DNA of 64,000 nt from Mercurialis annua (Eukaryota > Streptophyta > Magnoliopsida > Malpighiales > Euphorbiaceae), in the NCBI RefSeq assembly GCF_937616625.2, contig NC_065576.1, positions 17,882,001 through 17,946,000 on the forward strand, given 5' to 3'. Numbering within the stretch: position 1 is the first letter of the stretch; each line of letters opens with the position of its first letter. This document shows, in pieces, positions 23,060 to 37,600 of this stretch. The notes below the pieces were generated by a model. It worked only from the letters and a program-made list of their open reading frames with translations. It was not told the origin of the DNA and made no database searches. The translations under genes and the position numbers were made by a program.

Positions 23060-26000
23060 ATTACAAACGTTACGAAACAGTAAAAAGGTGAAACGTTTGG
23101 ATTTGTTTCGTAACGTTTTAACGTTTGGATTGGTTTCGTAAAGTTTGTAAACGTGTGGTTAAAATCGCTAAAAATGTGAAACGTTTGGATTTGTTTAGTA
23201 ACGTTTTAAACGTTTAGATTTGTTCAGCAATACTTTATACGTTTGGATTAAATAGCTAGAAATGTGAAACATTAGGGTTTGTTTTGTAACGTTTTAAACG
23301 TTTTGCTTCAATCACGAAAAAGGGGAAACGTTTGGATTTATTTCGTAACATTTGTAAACGTTTGGCTTAAATCGCTAAAAAGGTTAAACGTCTGGTTTTG
23401 TTTCGTTTCGTTTGTAAACGTTTGGCTTAAATTACTAAAAAGGAGAAACATTTGATTTTGTTTCGTAACGTTTGTAAACATTTGGCTTAAATCGCTAAAA
23501 ATGTGAAACTTCTGGATTTGATTCGTAACATTTGTAAACGTTTGGCTTAAATGGCTAAAAAAGCTGAAACGTTTGGTTTCAATCGATAAAAATGGGAAAC
23601 GTTTGGATTTCTTTCGTAACGTTTGTAAACGTTTGGGTTAAATCTCTAAAAAGGTGAAACGTTTGGTTTTGTTTCGTAACGTTTGTCAACGTTTGGCTTA
23701 AATCGCTAATAAAGTTAAAATGTTAGGATTTGTTTTGTAACTTTTTAAACGTTTGGATTGCTTTTGTAACGTCTGGATTGGTTTCGCAACGTTTGTAAAC
23801 GTTTGGCTTAAATCGCTAAAAAGATGAAACATTTGGAATTGTTTCGTAACGTTTGCAAACGTTTGGTTTTGTTTCGTAACGTTTTAAACGTTGAGATTGG
23901 TTTCGTTTGGTTTTCTTTCGTAATGTTTTTAGCGATTAAAACGTTAGGATTTGTTTCGTAATGTTTGTAAAAATTTGGCTTTAATCGCTAAAAGGGGAAA
24001 ACGTTTAGATTTGTTTCGTAACGTTTTAAACATTTTGCTTAAATCGCTAAAAAGGTGAAATGTTTGGATTTCTTTCTTAACGTTTGTAAACGTTTGGCTT
24101 AAATCGCTAATAAAGTGAAACACTTTGTTTTGTTTCGTGACGTTTGAAACGTTTGGCTTAAATTTCTAAAAAGGTGAAACGTTTGGTCTTGTTTCGTAGC
24201 CCTTGTAAACTTTTGGATTGTTTCTGGTAACGTTTTAAATATTTAGCTTAAATTTCTAAAAAAGGGAAACGTTTGGATTTATTTTTGTAAAGTTTGTAAA
24301 CATTTGGCTTCAATCGCTAAAAAGGGAAAATGTTTGGATTTGTTTCGTAATATTTGTAAACGTTTGGCTTAAATCACTAAAAAGGTAAAACGCTTGGATT
24401 TGTTTTGTAATGTTTGTAAACATTTGGCTTAAATCGCTAAAAAGGTGAAACGTTTAGATTGGTTTCTTAACGTGTTAAACGTTTGGATTTGTTTCTTAAC
24501 GTTTTTAAACATTTGGCTTAAATTGCTAAAAAGGTGAAACGTTTGGATTTGTTTCGAAACATTTAAAATGTCTGGATTGGTTTCATAACGTTTGAAATGT
24601 TTGGCTTAAATTGCTAAAAAGGTGAAACATTTGGATTTGTTTCGTAACGTTTGTAAACGTTTTCCTTAAATCGCTAAAATGGTGAAACGTTTGGATTTGT
24701 TTAGTAACGTATTAAACATTTGGATTGGTTTCGTAACGTTTTAAACGTTTGGCTTAAATCGCTAAAAAGGTGAAACATTTGGATTTGTTTCGTAACGTTT
24801 CGGTTGGTTTCATAATGTTTGTAAACGTTTGGCTTATATCGCTAAAAGGTGAAATGTTTGGATTTGTTTCGTAACCTTTGTAAACGTTTGGATTGGTTTC
24901 ATATTGTTTTTTTTTTCGTAACGTTTTTAGCGATTGAAACGTTTGAATTTGTTTCGAAACGTTTGTAAATGTTTGGCTTAAATCACTAAAGAAACAAATT
25001 GTTTGGATTTGTTTCGTAACATTTGTAAACGTTTGGCTTAAATAGCTAAAAATGTGAAACATTTGAATTTGTTTCGTAACGTTTTAAACGTTTGGATTGG
25101 TTTCGTTACGTTTTAAACGTTTGGTTTAAATCGCTAAAAAGATGACATGCTTGAATTTGTTTCGTAACATTTTAAACGTTTGGCTTAAATCGCTAATAAG
25201 GAGAAACATTTGGATTTGTTTTGTAACGTTTGTAAACGTTTGGCTTAAATCGCTAAGAAGGTTAAACTTTTGGCTTGAATCGCTAAAAAGGGGAAACGTT
25301 AGGATTTGTTTTGTAACGTTTGTAAACGCTTGGCTTAAATCGCTAAAAATGTGAAACATTTGGATTTGTTTCATAACATTTCTAAACGTTTGCCTTCAAT
25401 CGCTAAAAAGGTGAAACTCTTGGATATGTTTCGTATTGTTATAAACGTTTGGATTGGTTTCATAACGTTTGTAAACGTTTGGATTAAATCGCTAAAAAAG
25501 GAAAACGTTTGGATTTGTTTCGTAAGATTTTAAACGTTTGGATTGGTTTCTTAACGTTTTATAGTTTTAGCTTCAATCGCTAAAAATGTGAAATGTTTGG
25601 ATTTGTTTCGTAATGTTTTAAACATCGTTTGGCTTAAATAGCTAAAAAGGAAAAAATATTTGGATTTGTTTCGTAAAGTTTGTAAACGTTTCGCTTAAAT
25701 TACTAAAAAGGTGAAACGTTTGGATTTGTTTCGTAATGTTTTAAGCGTTTGGAATGGTTTCGTAACGTTCTAAACTTTTGGCTTAAATTGCTAAAAAGGT
25801 GAAACATTTGAATTTGTTTTAAACGTTTGGATTTGTTTAGTAATGTTGAAAAGGTGAAATGTTTGGATTTGTTTCGTAACGTTTGTAAATGTTTCGCTCA
25901 AATCGCTAAAAAGGTGAAACGTTTGGATTTTTTGTAACGTTTTAAACGTTTGGATTGGTCTTGTAACGTTTTAAACTTTTGGCTTAAATCGCTAAAAAGG

Positions 26001-29000
26001 TGAAACATTTGGATTTGTTTCGTAACGTTTGTAAACATTTGGCTTAAATCTCTAAAAAGGGGAAACGTTTGGATTGGTTTCGTAACATTTTAAACGGTTG
26101 GCTTGAATTGATAAACAGGTGAAACGTTTGGATTTGTTTCGTAACGTTTGTAAATGTTTGGCTTAAAGCACTAAAAAGGTGAAACATTTGGACGTTTGGA
26201 TTTGTTTCGTAACATTATAAACGTTTGGATTGGTTTTATAACGTTTGTAAACGTTTCGCTTAAATCGCTAAATAGGTGAAAAGTTTTGTTTTGTTTCGTA
26301 ACGTTTGTAAACGTTTGGCTTCAATTGTTAAAAAGGTGAAACATTTGGATTTGTTTCGTAACGTTTTAAATGTAAGTGTTTGGCTTAAATCGCTTAAAAT
26401 CCAAACATTTGTATTTGGACGTCTAGATTTGTTTCTTAACGTCTGCAAACGTTTGGATTGGTTTCGTAACGTTTTTAATATTTGACATAAATTGCTAAAA
26501 AGGTGAAACATTTGGTTTTGTTTCGTAAGATTTGTAAAAGTTTGGATTTATTTTGTCACGTTTCAAACGTTTGGATTGGTTTCGTAATGTTTTAAATGTT
26601 TGGCTTAAATTGATAAAAACGTGAAACGTTTGGATTTATTTCGTAACGTTTTAAACATTTGGATTGGTTTCGTAACGTTTTATACGTTTGGCATAAATCG
26701 CTCAAAGGTGAAACGTTTGGATTTCTTTCGTAACGTTTTAAACTTCTGGCTTCAATCGCTAAAAAGGTGAAACATTTGGATTTGTTTTGTAACGTTTGTA
26801 AACGTTTGGCTTAAATCGCAAAAACAGTGAAACGTTTGGATTTGTTTATTAACGTTTGTTTGGCTTAAATCACTAAAAATATGAAACGCTTGGATTGATT
26901 TCGTAACGTTTGTAAATGATTGGCTTCAATCGCTAAAAAGGTAAAACGTTTGGAATTGTTTCATAATGTTTGTAAACCTTTGTTTTTGTTTCATAACGTT
27001 TCAAATGTTTGGATTGGTTTCGTTTAATTTTGTTTCGTAAAGTTTTTAGCGATTGAAACATTTGGATTTGTTTCTTAACTTTTATAAACGTTCGGCTTAA
27101 ATTGCTAAAAAGGGAAACGTTTGGATTTGTTTCGTAACGTTTTAAACATTTGGATAGGTTTCTTAACATTTGAAACGTTTAGCTTAAATCGCTAAAAAGG
27201 TGAAACGTTTGGATTTGTTTCGTAACGTTTAATATGCTTAGCTTAAATCGCTAAAAAGGTGAAACGTTCAGATTTGTTTTGATACGTTTGTAAACGTTTG
27301 GCTTCAATTGCTAAAAAGGTGAAACATTTGGATTTGTTTTGTAACGTTTGTAAACGTGTGGCTTTAATCTCTAAAAAGCTGAAATGTTTGGATTTGTTTA
27401 TTAGCGTTTGTAAACGTTTGGCTTAAATCGCTAAAAATGTGAAACGTTTGGATTTTTTTAGTTACGTTTGTAAACGTTTGGTTTTGTTTCGTAATGTTTT
27501 AAACGTTTGGATTGGTTTCGTTTTGTTTTGTTTCGTAACGTTTTTAGCGATTGAAATGTTTGAATTTGTTTCTTAAATTTTGTAAACATTTGGCTTAAAT
27601 TGCTACAAAGGGGAAACGTTTGGATTCGTTTCGTAACGTTTGTAAACGTTTGGCTTAAATCGTTAAAAATGGGAAACGTTTGGATTTGTTTCGTAACATT
27701 TTAAACGTTTAGCTTAAATGGCTGAAAAGGTGAAATGTTTGGATTTTTCTCGTAACGTTTTAAACGTTTGGATTGCTGTCGAAATGTTTGTAAACGTTTG
27801 GCATAAATCGCTAAAAAGGAGAAATGTTTGGATTAGTTTCATAACGTGTTAAACATTTTGCTTAAATCGCTAAAACGGTGAAACGTTTGGTTTTGTTTCA
27901 TAACGTTTGTAAATGTTTGGTTTAAATTGCTAAAAAGGGGAAAGGTTTGGATTTTTTTCGTAACGTTTTAAACGGTTGGATTGGTTTCGTAACGTTTTAA
28001 ACGTTTGGCTTAAATCGCTAAAAAGATGAAACGTTTGGATTGGTTTTGTAACGTTTTAAATGTTTGGCTTAATTTGCTAAACAGGTGAAACGTTTGGATT
28101 TGTTTCGTAACGTTTTAAAAGTTTGGATTGGTTTCGTAATGTTTGTAAAGATTTGGCTTTAATCGCTAAAAAGGTGACAACGTTTGGATTTGTTTCGTAA
28201 CGTTTTAAACATTTGGATTGGTTTCGTAACGTTTTAAACGTTTGGCTTAAATTGCTGAAAAGGTAAAATGTTTGGATTTGTTTCGTAACGTTTGTAAATA
28301 TTTGGCTGTAATTGCTAAAAGGGGAAACATTTGGTTTTGTTTCGTAATGTTGGTAAACATTTGGCTTAATTTGCTAAAAAGGTGAAACATTTGGATTTGT
28401 TTCGTAACGATTGTTGATGTTTTGCTTAAATCGCTAAAAATGTTACGTAACGTTTGTAAACTTTTGGGTTAAATTGCTAATAAGGTGAACGTTTGGTTTT
28501 GTTTCGTAATGTTTGTAAACGTTAGGCTTAAATCGCTAAAAAGGTGAAACGTTTGGATTTGTTTCGTAACGTTTGTAAACATTTGGCTCAAATCGATAAA
28601 AATGTGAAAAGTTTATTTGTTTCTTAATGTTTGTAAACGTTTGGCTTAAATCGCTAAAAATGGAAAACGTTTGGATTTATTTCATAACATTTTTAAATGT
28701 TTGGCTTAAATCGCTAAAAATGAAACAGTTTGGATTTCTCTGTAATGTTTTAAACGTTTGGATTGGTTTCTTAACGTTTTAAACGTTTGGCTTAAATCTT
28801 TAAAACGGTGAAATGTTTGGATTTGTTTTGTAGCGTTTCTAAACGTTTGGCTAAATTGCTAAAAATGTGAAACGTTTGGATTTGTTTCGTAACGTTTGTA
28901 AACGTTTGACTTAAATCGCTAAAAAGGTGAAACATTTGGTTTTATTTCGTAAAGTTTGTAAACATTTGGCTTAAATTGATAAATATGTGAAACGTTTGGA

Positions 29001-30416
29001 TTGGTTTCGTAACTTTTGTAAACATTTGGCTTAAATCGCTATAAATGTGAACATTTAGATTTATTTCGTAACGTTTGTAAATATTTGGCTTAAATCGTTA
29101 AAAACGTGAAACGTTTGGTTTTGTTCTGTAACGTTTGGTTTCGTAACGTTTTAAACGTTTGGCTTAAATAGCTAAAAAGGTGAAACATTTGATTTTGTCT
29201 CGTAACGTTTGTAAATGTTTGGATTTATTTCGTAACGTTTTAAACGTTTGGATTGGTTTCATATCGTTTGAAATGTTTGGCTTAAATTGATAAAAAGGTG
29301 AAACGTTTAGATTTGTTCCGTAAAGTTTTAAACGTTTGGATTGGTTTTGTAACGTTTTAACCGTTTGGCTTAAATCATTAAAAACGTGAAACGTTTGGAT
29401 TTGTTTCGTAAAGTTTTAAACGTTTAGCTTAAATCCCTAAAGAGGTGAAACGTTCATATTTGTTTTGAAACGTTTGTAAACATTTGGCTTCAATCGCTAA
29501 AACGGTGAAACGTTTGGATTTGTTTTGTAACGTTTGTAAATGTTTTGCTTAAATCGCAAAAAAGGTGAAACTTTTGGGTTTGTTTATTAATGTTTGTAAA
29601 CGTTTGGCTTAAATCGCTAAAAAGGAGAAAAGTTTGGATTTGTTTCGTAACGTTTGTAAACGTTTGGTTTTGTTTCGTAACGTTTTAAATGTTTTGATTT
29701 GTTTCGTTTAATTTTTTTGTAAAGTGTTTAGCGATTGAAAAGTTTGAATTTGTTTCTTAACTTTTGTAAACGTTTGACTTAAATTTCTACAAAGGGGAAA
29801 CGTTTGGATTTGTTTTGTAATGTTTTAAAAGTTTGGATTTGTTTCGTAATGTTTTGAAGGTTTGTATTGATTTTATAACGTTTTAAATGTTTGGCTTAAA
29901 TTGCTAAAAAGGTGAAACGTTTGGATTTGTTTCGTAACGTATTAAATGTTTGCATTGGTTTTGTAACGTTTGTAAATTTTTGGCTTAAATCGCTAAAAAG
30001 GAGAAACGTTTTGATTTGTTTCATATCGTTTTAAACGTTTGGATTGGTTTCATAATATTTTAAACGTTTTGGCTTAAATTACTAAAATGGTGAAACATTC
30101 AAATTGTTTTGTAACGTTTGTAAACATTTGGCTTCAATCGCTAAAACTATGAAACGTTTGGATTTGTTTCGTAACGTTTGTAAACGTTTGCCTTAATTTG
30201 CTAAAAACGGGAAACGTTTGGATTTGTTTCAAAACGTATTGCTAAAATTATTAAAAAAAGGGAAACGTTTGGAATTGTTTGGTAATGTTTGTTAACGTTT
30301 GGCCTAAATCGCTAATAAGGAGAAACGTTTGGTTTTGTTTCGTAACATTTGTAAACGTTTGGCGTCAATCGCTAAAAATCTGAAACGTTTGGATTGCTTT
30401 CGTATCGTTTGTAAAC

Positions 30417-30485
30417 TTTTGTCTTCAATCGCTTAAGAGATGAAACGTTTAAAACGTATCACCTTTTTAGCGATTTAAGCCAAAC
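30417..30485. repeat. Satellite inverted-repeat (hairpin) module, copy 2
   Basis: Same arms and loop as copy 1. The left arm has changes (GCTTAAGAGATG). Confidence 0.8.
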
Positions 30486-31536
30486 GATTACAAACGTTAC
30501 GAAACAGTAAAAAGGTGAAACGTTTGGATTTGTTTCCTAACGTTTTAACGTTTGGATTGGTTTCATAAAGTTTGTAAACGTGTGGCTAAAATCGCTAAAA
30601 AGGTAAAACGTTTGAATTTGTTTCGTAACGTTTTAAAAGTTTGGATTGGTTTTGTAATGTTTGTAAAGATTTGGCTTTAATCGCTAAAAAGGTGAAAACA
30701 TTTGGATTTGTTTCGTAACGTTTTAAACGTTTGGATTGGTTTCGTAACGTTTTAAACGTTTGGCTTAAATTGCTAAAAAGGTGAAATGTTTGGATTTGTT
30801 TCGTAACGTTTGTAAATGTTTGGCTCTAATTGCTAAATGGGGAAACATTTGGTTTTGTTTCGTAACGTTGGTAAACATTTGGCTTAATTTGCTAAAAAGG
30901 TGAAACATTTGGATTTGTTTCGTAACGATTGTTGATGTTTTGCTTAAATCGCTAAAAATGTTACGTAACGTTTGTAAACGTTTGGGTTAAATTGCAAATA
31001 AAGTGAAACATTTAGTTCTGTTTCGTAATGTTTGTAAACGTTAGGCTTAAATGGCTAAAAAGTTAAAACGTTTGGATTTGTTTTGTAACGTTTGTAAACA
31101 TTTGGCTTAAATCGATAAAAATGTGAAAAGTTTATTTGTTTCTTAATGTTTTAAACGTTTGGATTGGTTTCATAACGTTTTAAACGTTTTGGCTTAAATT
31201 GCTAAAATGGTGAAACATTCAAATTTGTTTCGCAACGTTTGTAAACATTTGGCTTCAATAGCTAAAACGATAAAACGTTTGGATTTGTTTCGTAACTTTT
31301 GTAAACGTTTGGCTTAATTCGCTAAAAGCGGGAAACGTTTGGATTTGTTTCATAACGTATTGCTCAAATCTCCAAAAAAAGGGAAACGTTTGGAATTGTT
31401 TCGTAATGTTTGTTAACGTTTGGCTTAAATCGCTAATAAGGTGAAACGTTTGGTTTTGTTTCGTAACATTTGTAAACCTTTGGCTTCAATCGCTAAAAAT
31501 ATGAAACATTTGGATTAGTTTCGTATCGTTATTAAA

Positions 31537-31607
31537 CGTTTGTCTTCAATCGCTAAAAAGATGAAACGTTTAAAACGCATCACCTTTTTAGCGATTGAAG
31601 CCAAACG
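31537..31607. repeat. Satellite inverted-repeat (hairpin) module, copy 3
   Basis: Same arms as copy 1; loop AAACGTTTAAAACGCAT. It lies 1,120 bp after copy 2. Confidence 0.85.
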
Positions 31608-34283
31608 ATTACAAACATTACGAAACAGTAAAAAGGTTTCAGTAAAAAGGTGAAACGTTTGGATTTGTTTCGTAACGTTTTAACGTTTGGATTGGTTTCG
31701 TAAAGTTTCTAAATGTTTGGTTTCAATCGATAAAAATGTGAAACGTTTGGTTTTCTTTCGTAACGTTTGTAAACGTTTGGCTTAAATCGCTAAAAAGGTG
31801 AAACGTTTGGTTTTCTTTCGTAACGTTTGTCAACGTTTGGCTTAAATCGCTAATAAAGTTAAAATGTTAGGATTGTTTTTGTAACTTTTAAAACATTTGG
31901 ATTGGTTTTGTAACGTCTGGATTGGTTTCTTAACGTATGTAAACGTTTGGCTTAAATCGCTAAAAAGGTGAAACATTTGGAATTGTTTCGTAACGTTTGC
32001 AAACGTTTGGTTTTGTTTCGTAACGTTTTAAACGTTTAGATTGGTTTTGTTTGGTTTTATTTCGTAACGTTTTTAGCGATCAAAATGTTAGGATTTGTTT
32101 CGTAATGTTTGTAAACATTTGGCTTTAATTGCTAAAAGGGGAAAACATTTGGATTTGTTTCGTAACGTTTTAAACATTTGGCTTAAATCCTTAAAAAGGT
32201 GAAATGTTTGGATTTCTTTCGTAACGGTTGTAAACGTTTGGCTTACATCGCTAAAAAAGTGAAACACTTTGTTTTGTTTCGTGACGTTTGTAAACGTTTG
32301 GCTTAAATTTCTAAAAAGGGAAAGCTTTTGGTCTTGTTTCGTAACCCTTGTAAACTTTTGGATTGTTTCTGTAACGTTTTAAATATTTAGCTTAAATTGC
32401 TAAAAAAGGGAAACGTTTGGATTTATTTTTGTAATGTTTGTAAACGTTTGGCTTCAATCGCTAAAAAGGGAAAACGTTTGGATTTCTTTCGTATTATTTG
32501 TAGACGTTTGGCTTAAATCACTAAAAAGGTGAAACGTTTGGATTTGGTTTGTAATGTTTGTAAACATTTGGCCTAAATCACTAAAAAGGTGAAACATTTA
32601 TATTGGTTTCTTAACGTGTTAAACGTTTGGATTTGTTTCTTGACGTTTTTAAACGTTTGGCTTAAATTGCTAAAAAGGTGAAACGTTTGGATTTGTTTCG
32701 AAACATTTAAGATGTCTGGATTGGTTTCATAACGTTTTAAATGTTTGGCTTAAATCGCCAAAAAGGTGAAACGTTTGGATTTGTTTCGTAACGTTTGTAA
32801 ACGTTTGCCTTAAATCGCCAAAATGGTGAAACGTTTGGATTTGTTTCGTAACGTTTTAAATATTTGGATTGGTTTCGTAACATTTTAAACGTTTGGCTTA
32901 AATCGCTAAAAAGGTGAAACGTTTGGATTTATTTCGTAACGTTTCGATTGGTTTCATAAAGTTTGTAAACGTTTGGCTTATATCGTTAAAAAGGTGAAAC
33001 GTTTGGATTTGTTTCGTAACGTTTGTAAACGTTTGAACTGGTTTCGTATTGTTTTGTTTCGTAACTTTTTAGCGATTGAAACATTTGTAAATGTTTGCCT
33101 TAAATCGCTAAAGAGACAAAATGTTTGGATTTTTTTCGTAACATTTGTAAACGTTTGGCTTAAATAGCTGAAAATGTGAAACATTTGAATTTGTTTCGTA
33201 ACGTTTTAAACGTTTGGATTCGTTTCGTAACGTTTTAAACGTTTGGCTTAAATCGCTAAACAAATTACATGCTTGGATTTGTTTCGTAATATTTTAAATG
33301 TTTGGCTTAAATCGCTAAAAAGGAGAAACATTTGGATTTGTTTTGTAATGTTTGTAAACGTTTGACTTAAATGGCTAAGAAGGTTAAACTTTTGGCTTGA
33401 ATCGCTAAAAAGGGGAAATCTTAGGATTTGTTTCGTAACGTTTGTAAACTTTTCGCTTAAATCGCTAAAAAGGCGAAACATTTGGATTTGTTTTGTAACT
33501 TTTGTAAACGTTTGGCTTCAACCGCTCAAAAGGTGAAACTCTTGGATATGTTTCGTATTGTTATAACCGTTAGGATTGGTTTCGTAACGTTTGTAAATGT
33601 TTGGCTTAAATCGCTAAAAAGGATAAACGTTTGGTTTTGTTTTATAACGTTTTTAAACATTTGGCTTAAATAGCTAAAAATGCGATACTTTTGGATTTAA
33701 TTCGTAACGTTTGTAAACGTTTGGCTTTAATGGCTGTAAAAGGTGAAATATTTGGTTTTGTTTCGTAACGTTTGTAAATGTTTGGCTTAAATCGCAAAAA
33801 ATGTGAAACGTTTGGATTTGTTTCATAACGTTTGGCTTAAATCGCTGAAAAGGTGAAACGTTTGGTTTTTTTCGTGACGTTTGTCAACGTTTGGCTTAAA
33901 TCGCTTATAAGGTAAAGTATTAGGATTTTTTTTAATATTTTAAACGTTTGGATTGGTATAGTAACGTTTTAAATGTTTGGCTTAAATCGCTAAAAATGTG
34001 AAACGTTTGGATTTATTTCGTAACGTCTAGATCGGTTTCGCAACGTTTATAAACGCTTGGCTTAAATCGCTAAAAAATATGAAACGTTTGGATTTGTTTC
34101 GTAACGTATGGCTCAAATAGTTAAAAAGAGAAACATTTGGAATTGTTTCGTAATGTTTGTTAACGTTTGGCTTAAATCACTAATAAGGGGAAACGTTTGG
34201 GTTTGTTTTGTAACATTTGTAAACGTTTGGCTTCAATCGCTAAAAATATGAAACGTTTGGATTGGTTTCGTATCGTTTGTAAA

Positions 34284-34354
34284 CGTTTGTCTTCAATCGC
34301 TAAAAAGGTGAAACGTTTAAAAGGTATCACCTTTTTAACGATTGAAGCCAAACG
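34284..34354. repeat. Satellite inverted-repeat (hairpin) module, copy 4
   Basis: Near-perfect 27-bp arms (CTTCAATCGCTAAAAAGGTG and its complement with one change, TTTTTAACGATTG) around AAACGTTTAAAAGGTAT. Confidence 0.85.
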
Positions 34355-35689
34355 ATTACAAACGATACGAAATAGTAAAAAGGTGAGCCGTTTGGATTTG
34401 TTTCGTAACGTTTTAACGTTTGGATTGGTTTCATAAAGTTTGTAAATGTGTGGCGAAAATCGCTAAAAATGTGAAACGTTTGGATTTGTTTAGTAACATT
34501 TTAAATGTTTGGATTTGTTCAGCAACACTTTATACGTTTGGATTAAACAGCTAAAAAGGTGAAACATTAGGGTTTGTTTTGTAACTTTTTAAACGTTTCG
34601 CTTCAATCGCGAAAAAGGAGAAATGTTTGGATTTGTTTCGTAACATTTGTTAACGTTTGGCTTAAATCGCTAAAAAGGTAAAACGTCTGATTTTGTTTCG
34701 TAACGATTGTAAATGTTTGGCTTAAATTACTAAAAAGGAGAAACGTTTGGTTTTGTTTCGTAACGTTTGTAAACATTTGGCTTAAATCGCTAAAAATGTG
34801 AAACTTCTGGATTTGATTCGTAATATTTGTAAACGTTTGGCTTAAATGGCTAAAAAAGCTGAAACGTTTGGTTTCAATCGATAAAAATGTGAAATGTTTG
34901 GATTTCTTTCGTAAAGTTTGTAAACGTTTGGCGTAAATCGCTAAAAAGGTGAAACGTTTGGTTTTCTTTCGTAACGTTTGTCAACGTTTGGCTTAAATCG
35001 CTAATAAAGTTAAAATGTTAGGATTTGTTTTGTAACTTTTTAAACGTTTGGATTGGTTTTGTAACGTCTGGATTGGTTTCGTAACGTTTTTAAACGTTTG
35101 GCTTAAATCGCTAAAAAGGTGAAACATTTGGAATTGTATCGTAACGTTTGCAAACCTTTGGTTTTGTTTCGTAACGTTTTAAACGTTTAGATTGGTTTCG
35201 TTTGGTTTTCTTTCGTTACGTTTTTAGCGATTAAAACGTTAGGATTTGTTTCGTAATGTTTGTAAACATTTGGCTTTAATCGCTAAAAGGGGAAAACGTT
35301 TGGATTTGTTTCGTAACGTTTTAAACATTTGGCTTAAATCGCTAAAGAGGTGAAATGTTTGGATTTCTTTCGTAACGTCTGTAAACGTTTAACTTAAATC
35401 GCTAAAAAAGTGAAACACTTTGTTTTGTTTCGTGACGTTTGTAAACGTTTGGCTTAAATTTCTAAAAAGGTAAAACGTTTGGTCTTGTTTCGTAACCCTT
35501 GTAAACTTTTAAATTGCTTCTGTAACGTTTTAAATATTTGGCTTCAATCGCTAAAAAGGGAAAACGTTTGGATTTGTTTTGTATTATTTGTAAACGTTTG
35601 GCTTAAATCACAAAAAAGGTGAAACATTTGGATTTGTTTTGTAATGTTTGTAAACATTTGGCTTAAATCGCTAAAAAGGTGAAACGATA

Positions 35690-37600
35690 AGATTGGTTTC
35701 TTAACGTGTTAAACGTTTGGATTTGTTTCTTAACGTTTTTAAACGTTTGGCTTAAATTGCTAAAAAGGTGAAATGTTTGGATTTGTTTCGAAACATTTAA
35801 AATGTTTGGATTGGTTTCATAACGTTTTAAAGGTTTGGCATAAATCGCCAAAAAGGTGAAACGTTTGGATTTGTTTCGTAACGTTTGTAAATGTTTGCCT
35901 TAAATCGCCAAAATGGTGAAACGTTTGGATTTGTTTCGTAACGTTTTAAACATTTGGATTGGTTTCGTAACATTTTAAACATTTGGCTTAAATCGCTAAA
36001 AATGTGAAACGTTTGGATTTGTTTCGTAACGTTTTGATTGGTTTCATAAAGTTTGTAAACATTTGGCTTATTTCGCTAAAAAGGTGAGACGTTTGGATTT
36101 GTTTCGTAATGTCTTGATTGGTTTCGTATTGTTTTGTTTCGTAACGTTTTTGACGATTGAAACGTTTGAATTTGTTTTGAAACGTTTGTAAATGTTTGGC
36201 TTAAATCGCTAAAGAGGCAAAATGTTTGGATTTGTTTCGTAACATTTGTAAACGTTTGGCTTAAATAGCTAAAATTATGAAACATTTGAATTTGTTTCAT
36301 AACGTTTTAAACGTTTAGATTCGCTTCGTAACGTTTTAAACGTTTGGCTTAAATCGCTAAAAAGATGACATACTTGGATTTGTTTCGTAACATTTTAAAC
36401 GTTTGGCTTAAATCTCTAAAAAGGAGAAACATTTGGATTGGTTTTGTAACGTTTGTAAACGTTTGGCTTAAATCGCTAAGAAGGTTAAACGTTTGGCTTG
36501 AATCGCTAAAAAGGGAAAACGTTTGGATTTCTTTTGTATTATTTGTAAACGTTTGGCTTAAATCACTAAAAAGGTGAAACGTTTGGATTTGTTTTGTAAT
36601 GTTTGTAAACATTTGGCCTAAATCGCTAAAAAGGTGAAACGTTTATATTGGTTTCTTAACGTGTTAAACGTTTGGATTTGTTTCTTAACGTTTTTAAACG
36701 TTTGGCTTAAATTGCTAAAAAGGTAAAACGTTTGGATTTGTTTCAAAACATTTAAAATGTCTGGATTGGTTTCATACCGTTTTAAATGTTTGGCATAAAT
36801 CGCCAAAAAGGTGAAACGTTTGGATTTGTTTTGTAAAGTTTGTAAACGTTTGCCTTAAATCGCCAAAATGGTGAAACGTTTGGATTTGTTTCGTAACGTT
36901 TTAAATATTTGGATTGGTTTCGTAACGTTTTAAACGTTTGGCTTAAATCGCTAAAAAGGTGAAACGTTTGGATTTGTTTCGTAACGTTTCGATTTGTTTC
37001 ATAAAGTTTGTAAACGTTTGGCTTATATCGTTAAAAAGGTGAAACGTTTGGATTTGTTTCGTAATGTTTGTAAACGTTTGGATTGGTTTTGTATTGTTTT
37101 GTTTCGTAACTTTTTAGCGATTGAAACGTTTGTAAATGTTTGGCTTAAATCGCTAAAGAGGCAAAATGTTTGGATTTGTTTTATAACATTTGTAAACGTT
37201 TGGCTTAAATAGCTAAAAATGTGAAACATTTGAATTTGTTTCGTAACGTTTTAAGCGTTTGGATTCGTTTCGTAACGTTTTAAACGTTTGGCTTGAATCG
37301 CTAAACAGATTACATGCTTGGATTTGTTTCGTAACATTTTAAATGTTTGACTTAAATCGCTAAAAAGGAGAAACATTTGGATTTGTTTTGTAATGTTTTT
37401 AAACGTTTGGCTTAAATCGCTAAGAAGGTTAAACTTTTGGCTTGAATCTCTAAAAAGAGGAAACCTTAGGATTTGTTTCGTAACGTTTGTAAACTTTTGG
37501 CTTAAATCCCTAAAAAGGCGAAACATTTGGATATGTTTTGAAACATTTGTAAACGTTTGACTTCAATATCTAAAAAGGTGAAACTCTTGGATATGTTTCG
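35690..37600 (+). repeat. Tandem ~0.95-kb higher-order repeat, two copies
   Basis: The private marker TTAACGTGTTAAACG recurs at 35701 and 36656, and ACAT(A/G)CTTGGATTTG at 36368 and 37312. The same marker order is found at 24467/25145 and 32611/33267. The block is a duplicated string of about 16 monomers, not a simple run. Confidence 0.75.
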
